A DNA stretch of 64,000 nucleotides from Quercus robur (lineage: Eukaryota; Streptophyta; Magnoliopsida; Fagales; Fagaceae), in assembly GCF_932294415.1 (NCBI RefSeq), contig NC_065538.1, positions 74,935,834-74,999,833 on the forward strand, in the 5' to 3' direction. The position numbers and the translations under genes are program-made. The notes beneath the pieces are model-generated. The model was not told where the DNA came from. It made no database searches and worked only from the letters and a program-made list of their open reading frames with translations. This document shows positions 58,201-64,000 of this stretch, one piece after another (the first letter of the stretch is position 1; the number at the start of each line of letters is the position of its first letter).

Positions 58201-60310
58201 TTACAGGCTAGAGATTGTCAAAAGCAAGCCATAATGATCACTAGGAAGAACGGGAAGCTCCAGCTTCTTGACCTCCTTCCTCACTTTCTTCTCCTTGCTA
58301 TATGATAGACCTGGTATTGCATCCATCCCAATCATGTCAATTCCACTGATCTTGAAATCACGCAGATTACAAATAAATCGATCTAGCCGTTTTTGTAATG
58401 TACGGTTACCAGACAACATCTGGTTGGACTTGGTATCATATGTCCATCCATTTTCCCCTGGCCTTAACTCTTGCCATGCATCGACCCATCCATCAGGAAA
58501 AGGAAACTGACCATCTAACTTGTCATCCCAATTCATGTCACCACCATAAACCACATTTGGATTCTTTTTAAGAAAGTTGATTGCCTCCTTTGCCTGCTCT
58601 ACACGTTCCTTGCTGTACATCTGATCCCATTTCGGGGGTGCTGGGCAGGGACTCTCAAGATGGCTAGTAGCAACAACAAAAGTCTTGCCCCTCTGGACTT
58701 CAACCTCAGCAACAGATAGTTCTCTCCCCATTATAGAATTGGTAAAGGGTTTACAGCTGAAGGATTTCACGGGCAGTTTGCTTAACTGCATATCATTTAA
58801 TTGACACATCACATATTGATACCACATAATCATCAATTAAATGAATCATGCAACTTGCTAAATCAACAATGACTTACCAGGAGGTGATCCAAACATCGGA
58901 TCCATCTATCATGCCTAAAAGTATGATAAATCAACATAAAAATGTGAACTTTTACACTATAAGGGGTGATCAAAATGTTACCAGCATGCAAAAGTAAGGT
59001 CTTGAGTTCGCCATCTCAGTTGAAACTGAGCAATGATATACCTTCCACCAGCTGGAATGGCAGAAAATATCATATATATTAGGAGTAACCTCCTGCAGAG
59101 CAAAGTGACCATAAGTAAGATGTACTTATATATAAAGTTAAACAAATGAGAAGGAAAGATAGAGAGAGAGATTGCCTGAAAACAGATGAGTTCTGGGGAA
59201 TGCAGTTGGATAAGGTCACCAAGGGCTTTCATCCTCTTATGCATTTCCAAATCTTCTCGAAACCAAACATTATAGCTCAAAATCTTCAATGAACTAGGTA
59301 CGGTTCCTTGACCAGTTTCCTCTGCCACACATTTAACTAGTCTTTCATAATGTGCAACTAAAAACCCCTAGATTGTGTTTGAATGCGAGAATTTAAAGAA
59401 CAATTGCAAATATAAACTACTTGATATAAAGTTAACAACACATGATGACTCCAGTCTAATTTAACACAATCCCGATCACCCACAACAGGGCCAAAAACCC
59501 ATATTTACAACATTACTCCATTAGAGCATAAAACAACACAAGTTCATTAAAACCCACAAGCCAATACACAAAAATCCAAACTTTAAAACCAAAGATTACC
59601 AAAAATCACACAACACAGTCACAGCCATACTGGACGCCTAAACCCAGTTCAAAAATCCACATTTGTACCATAAAAGCACAAAACAAAGCAAACCCAATTA
59701 AACCCACAAGCCAAAAAAAAAAAAAATCCAAACTTTCTCAAACCAAAGATAATCAAAACTCACCCAGCACAGCCTCGGCCTTATTGGAAGCCTTGATCCC
59801 TCTAAACCCACCAAATTCAGCAGAATCTTCATCAACCACAACTGGGTCCCCCGCCTTCCTCTTGTTGCAACGCTGCAGGGGCAAGAAAACTGACCCCACC
59901 CCAGAATCCAAACCCTCATCCTCAACATCAATTTCTTTCAAATCCTCAAAGCTGGACAAGGAAGACACAGAGGCCCTCGTGCCACAGACCTCACAGCTTC
60001 CGCTCTTGTAAAGGTTCAAGAAAGTGCAGGCCTTGCATGACCATTTAGGGGCTGAAGGAGAAGGAGGTGGTGATGAAGATGATGATGATGAAGAAAAAGG
60101 AGTTAAGCAGATTTCGCAAGTGGGTTTTTGATTTTGAGAAGTGGGGTTGATGAAAGTGCACTTTTTGCAGGTCCAAGAAGAAGAAGACGAAGACGACATT
60201 GTTAGAAATGAAAAGAGAGGAGAGGCTTTTCTAGGGTTTATTGGTTTGTGATGTAGAAGAAGAGAAGTGAATGTGAATGGGGCACTGATTATAAGCTTTG
60301 GGATTGCCAT
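58201..60310 (-). CDS. TDP2: Tyrosyl-DNA phosphodiesterase 2 with two RanBP2-type zinc fingers
   Basis: Exons (minus) 60310-59764, 59321-59176, 59092-58982 and 58785-58201 join in frame to 462 residues, or 425 from the second ATG (60199). Two RanBP2-type fingers lie near the N-terminus: WTCKKCTFINP...CEIC and WSCKACTFLNL...CEVC. The endonuclease/exonuclease/phosphatase domain follows with the TDP2 catalytic set: LSYNVWF (Asn), CFQ|EV (Glu at the exon 2-3 joint), ATSHLESP (His), GGDMNWDD (Asp/Asn) and LPSDHYGLL (Asp-His). The enzyme removes 5'-tyrosyl adducts left by trapped topoisomerase II. The first 37 residues are basic and hydrophobic and could be an organelle targeting extension if 60310 is used. 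Intron 2 has a GC donor (CAG|GCAATC). A second, shorter copy lies just upstream. Confidence 0.88.
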
Positions 60311-60529
60311 TCAAAATTGGCTTGCCGCTTTTGCTGTAACTCTGTGCTTCTTTGTTGTACACTTGTACTAGTTGTGATTTGATTGAACTTGTCGTTTGCA
60401 GTAAACGATTAGTCGTTTTAGATTGGGAAATGCAGAAGTAGTCCACTAATTTTTTTTTTTTTTTTTTGATAGGAAGTCCACTATTTATTTTGAACTCATG
60501 TTTTTCTTTTCTTTTTCTTTTTCAATTGA

Positions 60530-60740
60530 ACATTAGTACCACCATACGAGGTTCAAGGGATAGCTCATAACTCAACTGTAATGACATCCCATTGAACATA
60601 TATTTAATTATTTATATATGAGTTTATTTATATTTTATTGTGTGTAATGAACTCCTTTTCATTTCAACATGGTATTAGAACTATTCGATCTTGGCTCATA
60701 GTAAAATTTTAATTCTTTTTTTTCATCACCATAAAAGTGC
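60530..60740 (+). mobile_element. Possible old LTR-retroelement end with primer-binding site
   Basis: CATTTCAACATGGTATTAGAAC resembles an LTR end (..ACA) followed by the methionine-tRNA primer site of Copia-type elements. The flanking DNA is AT-rich and degraded and the partner LTR is not visible. A weak fossil call. Confidence 0.25.
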
Positions 60741-61289
60741 TTTTTCTCTCTTGTTTTGGTCTTCTCTAATATGTCCTCATATAGTCTAAAAAGTGTGGTA
60801 CACATTAGGACTAAAACAAATGACATAATGAGCCTAATTCTTCAAAATTCCGCGATCCTATATCAATCGAGATTAATTCTCGGTGGATCCAAATTAATTT
60901 TATATAGTTGACAAAAACAAGTCATAGAAAAAAAACACATGCATTCAACACCATTGATAATACAAAGAGGAAAAGAAATACAACTACAGTTGCACTGTAA
61001 CAATCATTTCCCATGCCAACATGACAGTACACCAGCATAAACTTCTAAACTTCATAAGCCTTCAATACAAAACCAAACTTTTTTTGAAGTAATACAGAAA
61101 CTTCATACAACATTACAGGAGCATCACAGGATTATAGAAGCTGTACACATCAATATAATACAAGAGTTTGCAGGATGGTGGACACAGTAGTAATGACACA
61201 CCTAGCATCTCTTTCTTTCTTTTTTGGAGGGGCAATGGAAACACTCAAACACCTAGCTTTTAAAAGTGTTACAATGCCAAGCCAATAAT

Positions 61290-62761
61290 TTACTGGATAT
61301 TAATTCCTAAGAGCAAGCCATAATGATCACTAGGCAATACTGGACGCACCAACTTTCGGACCCTTTTTCTTACCTTCTTCTCCTTCATATATGACACTCC
61401 TGGTATAGCCTCCACTCCTATCATGTTGATTGCACTTAATTTGAAATCACATAGATTGCAAATAAATCTATCTAGCCGCTTTTGCAAAGGCCGGTTATAA
61501 GACAACATTGGATTGGACACAGTATCATATGTCCATCCATTTTCACCGGGCCTTAATTCTGCCCAGGCATCAATCCATCCATCAGGTGAAGGAAACCTTC
61601 CATCCAATTTTTCATCCCAATTCATGTCACCACAAAAGACCACATTTGGAAATTTCTTAAGAAGGTTAACAGCCTCCTTTGCCTGAGCTATACGTTCCTC
61701 ACTGTGCATTTGATCCCATGTAGGAGGGCCAGGGCAGGGGTTCAAAAAATGGCTTGTGGCTACAGTCAACAATTTCCCCCTCACTTCAATCTCTGCCATG
61801 CACAGTTCATTCAGCATTCTAGAACTGCTGAACGGTAACGGTTTGCGGCTGAAGGATTTTACTGGAAGTTTGCTCAACTGCAATTGACAAATCAAGTTAG
61901 GCTCCAACACTACCTTAAATATGAACATTGAAGTAACAAATTATTTGACATGCAGAAAAATCATATCCCGAATAATACATCCTGAGACAAGTAGCCCGAA
62001 AGAGAGTGCACTATATAAGCAAGATAAAATTTATAGTATAAAAGAAATTCACAAAAACAATCACATTATGGGATTTACCACCTTAAAAGGTCAAATATAA
62101 CCAAAATATATGAAATTAATCATTTGAGAAGATGAGTAGATTTCTCAAGAATTGGGTGGCACCGTAGCGGCCGTATTAATTTTCTATATTTTTCTTTGAG
62201 CATTATACACAGCAAGAAGACATTATACTGTTAACACCAAAATGCCCCCTACCCCAATGTACTTTCATGGAAAAAATTCTAGAAAGACCTAACTAAAAGA
62301 GAAAGAGAACCGAACAAAAGAACCTGATTTATCCAACAGACTGCAGTATCCCTCCACTAAGTAACCTCCCATGGTTTCTACATGCTTGCATTGCAACTAT
62401 GTTGGCCAACCTAAATTTGCAAAGGATGCACAATATCTTACCTGCATGCAGAAATCTATTGTTGTACTGGCCATTTGATCTGAAACTGAGCAATTATATG
62501 TGTTCCACCAGCTTGATGCCTTTAAAATGTCATATATATCAAGTGTAATCTCCTGTACGGCATATATATTCTGGTCATAAATATGATGAATAGTTAATTG
62601 GAAACGACCTATAAGATGAAGCCAAAATGGCACACCTGGAAACAAATGACATCAGGAGAATGCAATTGAATAAGTTCACCAAGAGCCTCCACCCTCTTTT
62701 GTATCTCCACATCTCCGAACCACACATTGTAACTCAGAATTTTCACTGAACTTGAAACCAT
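61290..62761 (-). CDS. TDP2-like second copy, catalytic domain only
   Basis: Exons (minus) 62761-62636 (from the first in-frame ATG; homology extends to an acceptor at 62779), 62552-62442 and 61877-61290 join to 274 residues. They match exons 2-4 of the neighbouring TDP2 in order, phase and nearly in length. Catalytic residues are present: LSYNVWF, CFQ|EI, ATSH, CGDMNWDE and LPSDHYGLL. One active-site neighbour differs, SHFLNP in place of SHLESP. No zinc-finger exon was found upstream to the window end, where a Copia fossil lies instead. The frame is intact, so it may make a compact enzyme started at MVSSSVKIL, or it may be a 5'-truncated copy with no promoter. The GT donor is normal here. 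Confidence 0.72.
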
Positions 62762-63155
62762 GCTCAAACAATTTCTCTCTGCCACAAACACAGTTTTTTT
62801 AGAAATTCATATCAATAATAACAAAAGACTCCAACATAGGAACATTGAAAATCTGAGTTAGATGTGACCATTAAATATGGTAAATAATATTCATTAAAAT
62901 AACTCATTATAATAGGCATCAATTTCCTCCAACAATATGAGATTAGGAGAACTGATAACAATTGATGGTTTTAGTTACAACCTCTCTCTAGTCATTATGC
63001 TCTATTAGAATCTCTTATTCTTTCTCACCACTAGGAAGGGAAGCCTTACTTTTAAAAGGTCGTACCCAATACACAAAACTCTCACTTTTGCAGAATCCTA
63101 AAAGGTCATTCACATTTATTTGAAATTTCATAAAATGATTCAAACACAAACAATT

Positions 63156-63671
63156 TGTCGCTGCCCGCTCCAGCACAAAGGCTGAGTACCGAGCCTTCGT
63201 TGTCACTACTTCTGAAATTCTATGGCTTCAATGGTTCTTGGTTGATATGGGTGCCCCGCAGTCCACTAATTCTTCCATCCACTGTGACAACTGGAGTTCT
63301 ATCCGCATTACTCACGACAATTTTGTCACAAGCTCGCCAAAGACATTGAGATAAATTGCCACTTTATTTGTCATAGTCTTCAGCATAATAGCCTCCTTTT
63401 GTAAACCTTTTTCTTCTGAAGATCAACTTGCTAACATGTTTACTAAATTTCATTCAACCAGTCATCTCCGTGATCTAATTTCCAAACTCAATCTGGTTTC
63501 TTCCGCACCGCCTTCAGTTTGAGGGGGGAATGTTAGCGTATCTGTCATTACTATGATGTTCATATGTATAGGCCAGAACAATGACCTGAATCAAGGCATA
63601 TCAATTAAACTTGATTCAAGACATAATTAAGGCTCCTAGGTCAACGCTATCCCTCATTACTCTCTTGGTAA

Positions 63672-63707
<36 letters not shown>

Positions 63708-63850
63708 TGTCCTATATATAGACAAATATATACTGAATATGGAGATTTTCATATTCAATAACTCTTGTTCTTTATCTTTTATTTTTCATACTTTGCAGAG
63801 AAATTGAAAATCAAACTGGTACATTATCAAATCATCAATACATGTTACCA
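63156..63850 (+). mobile_element. Ty1/Copia fossil: 3' end of pol, polypurine tract and LTR start
   Basis: 63156-63350 encodes the RNase H end of Copia pol (SSTKAEYRAF, EILWLQWFL, CDN), and 63411-63530 shows the usual tail. A polypurine tract GAGGGGGGAA directly precedes TGTTAGCGTATC (63531), a typical LTR start. The 5' part of the element is absent and the LTR end is not resolved because other repeat DNA follows. It is broken in several places. Confidence 0.7.
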
Positions 63851-63859
63851 AAGTAAAAG

Positions 63860-64000
63860 TTGAGGGGAATCGGTGAATCACCTTCTCCTTCATTGTCCTG
63901 TAGCTTATGAGTTGTGGTCCATGGTTTTTTGTTTTTTTGGTATTCATTGGGTTATGCCATATAAAGTTAGTGAGTTGTTGGCTTCTTGGCAGGGAAGGTT
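63860..64000 (+). mobile_element. LINE fragment, zf-RVT region (runs off window)
   Basis: From about 63878 the frame reads [20 protein letters not shown], then [18 protein letters not shown], to the window end. This is the reverse-transcriptase zinc-binding segment found near the C-terminus of plant LINE proteins. A frame shift lies just before it (near 63870), so it is degraded or truncated. The rest lies outside the window. Confidence 0.6.

Noticed and set aside
1-64000. CRISPR arrays, bacterial operons, phage or toxin systems
   Set aside because: Gene structure is eukaryotic throughout. The repeat arrays lack unique spacers of constant length and have no associated genes.

Overview
This window is nuclear DNA of a flowering plant, most likely a dicot. 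The evidence is AT-rich intergenic DNA, GT-AG introns, plant-only gene families (SKU5-like proteins, GARP/MYB factors, FBD-type F-box proteins, FAR1-related proteins), a nuclear tRNA-Phe, and many MITEs, tRNA-derived SINEs and LTR fossils. The repeat types suggest a woody eudicot, possibly near Fagaceae, but that is inference and the species cannot be named from the sequence alone.

Layout. 1-446 (-): 5' part of a secreted glycine-rich protein gene that runs off the left edge. 2956-3950: a MITE-like DNA element carrying a piece of COG2 exon 1. 4-8 kb: AT-rich intergenic DNA with repeats. 8202-12241 (-): a complete six-exon GARP/G2-like MYB factor. 14-26 kb: a gene-poor region of stacked DNA-transposon derivatives and SINEs, including a MITE inserted in the box B of a SINE. 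26169-30333: a young non-autonomous LTR retrotransposon with 14 tandem 81-bp units. 32546-38782 (-): a complete eight-exon SKU5-similar (multicopper oxidase-like) gene, with a broken partial copy upstream at 41.3-41.8 kb. 42137-46782 (-): a three-exon F-box/LRR/FBD gene. 47714-48607 (+): a three-exon DnaJ-type cysteine-rich (BSD2-like) small protein. 49890-50254 (+): the last exon of a pollen Ole e 1/MOP10-type gene whose first exon is not visible. 50.6-51.2 kb: an 18-bp minisatellite. 51546-53735 (-): a damaged FAR1-related/MULE transposase gene. 55912-55984 (+): tRNA-Phe(GAA). 58201-60310 (-) and 61290-62761 (-): two tandem tyrosyl-DNA phosphodiesterase 2 (TDP2) genes, the second lacking the zinc-finger exon. 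63.1-64 kb: a Copia 3' end and a LINE fragment.

The genes form no pathway; they are ordinary single eukaryotic transcription units. The more unusual points are structural: gene-fragment capture by a small DNA element, a SINE split at its internal promoter, an intron duplication that copied a splice donor, a TDP2 pair in which one copy is reduced to the catalytic domain, and a retroelement whose repeat array stays open in two frames. Exon junctions were placed by hand from splice consensus, frame and family conservation; no alignment was run.
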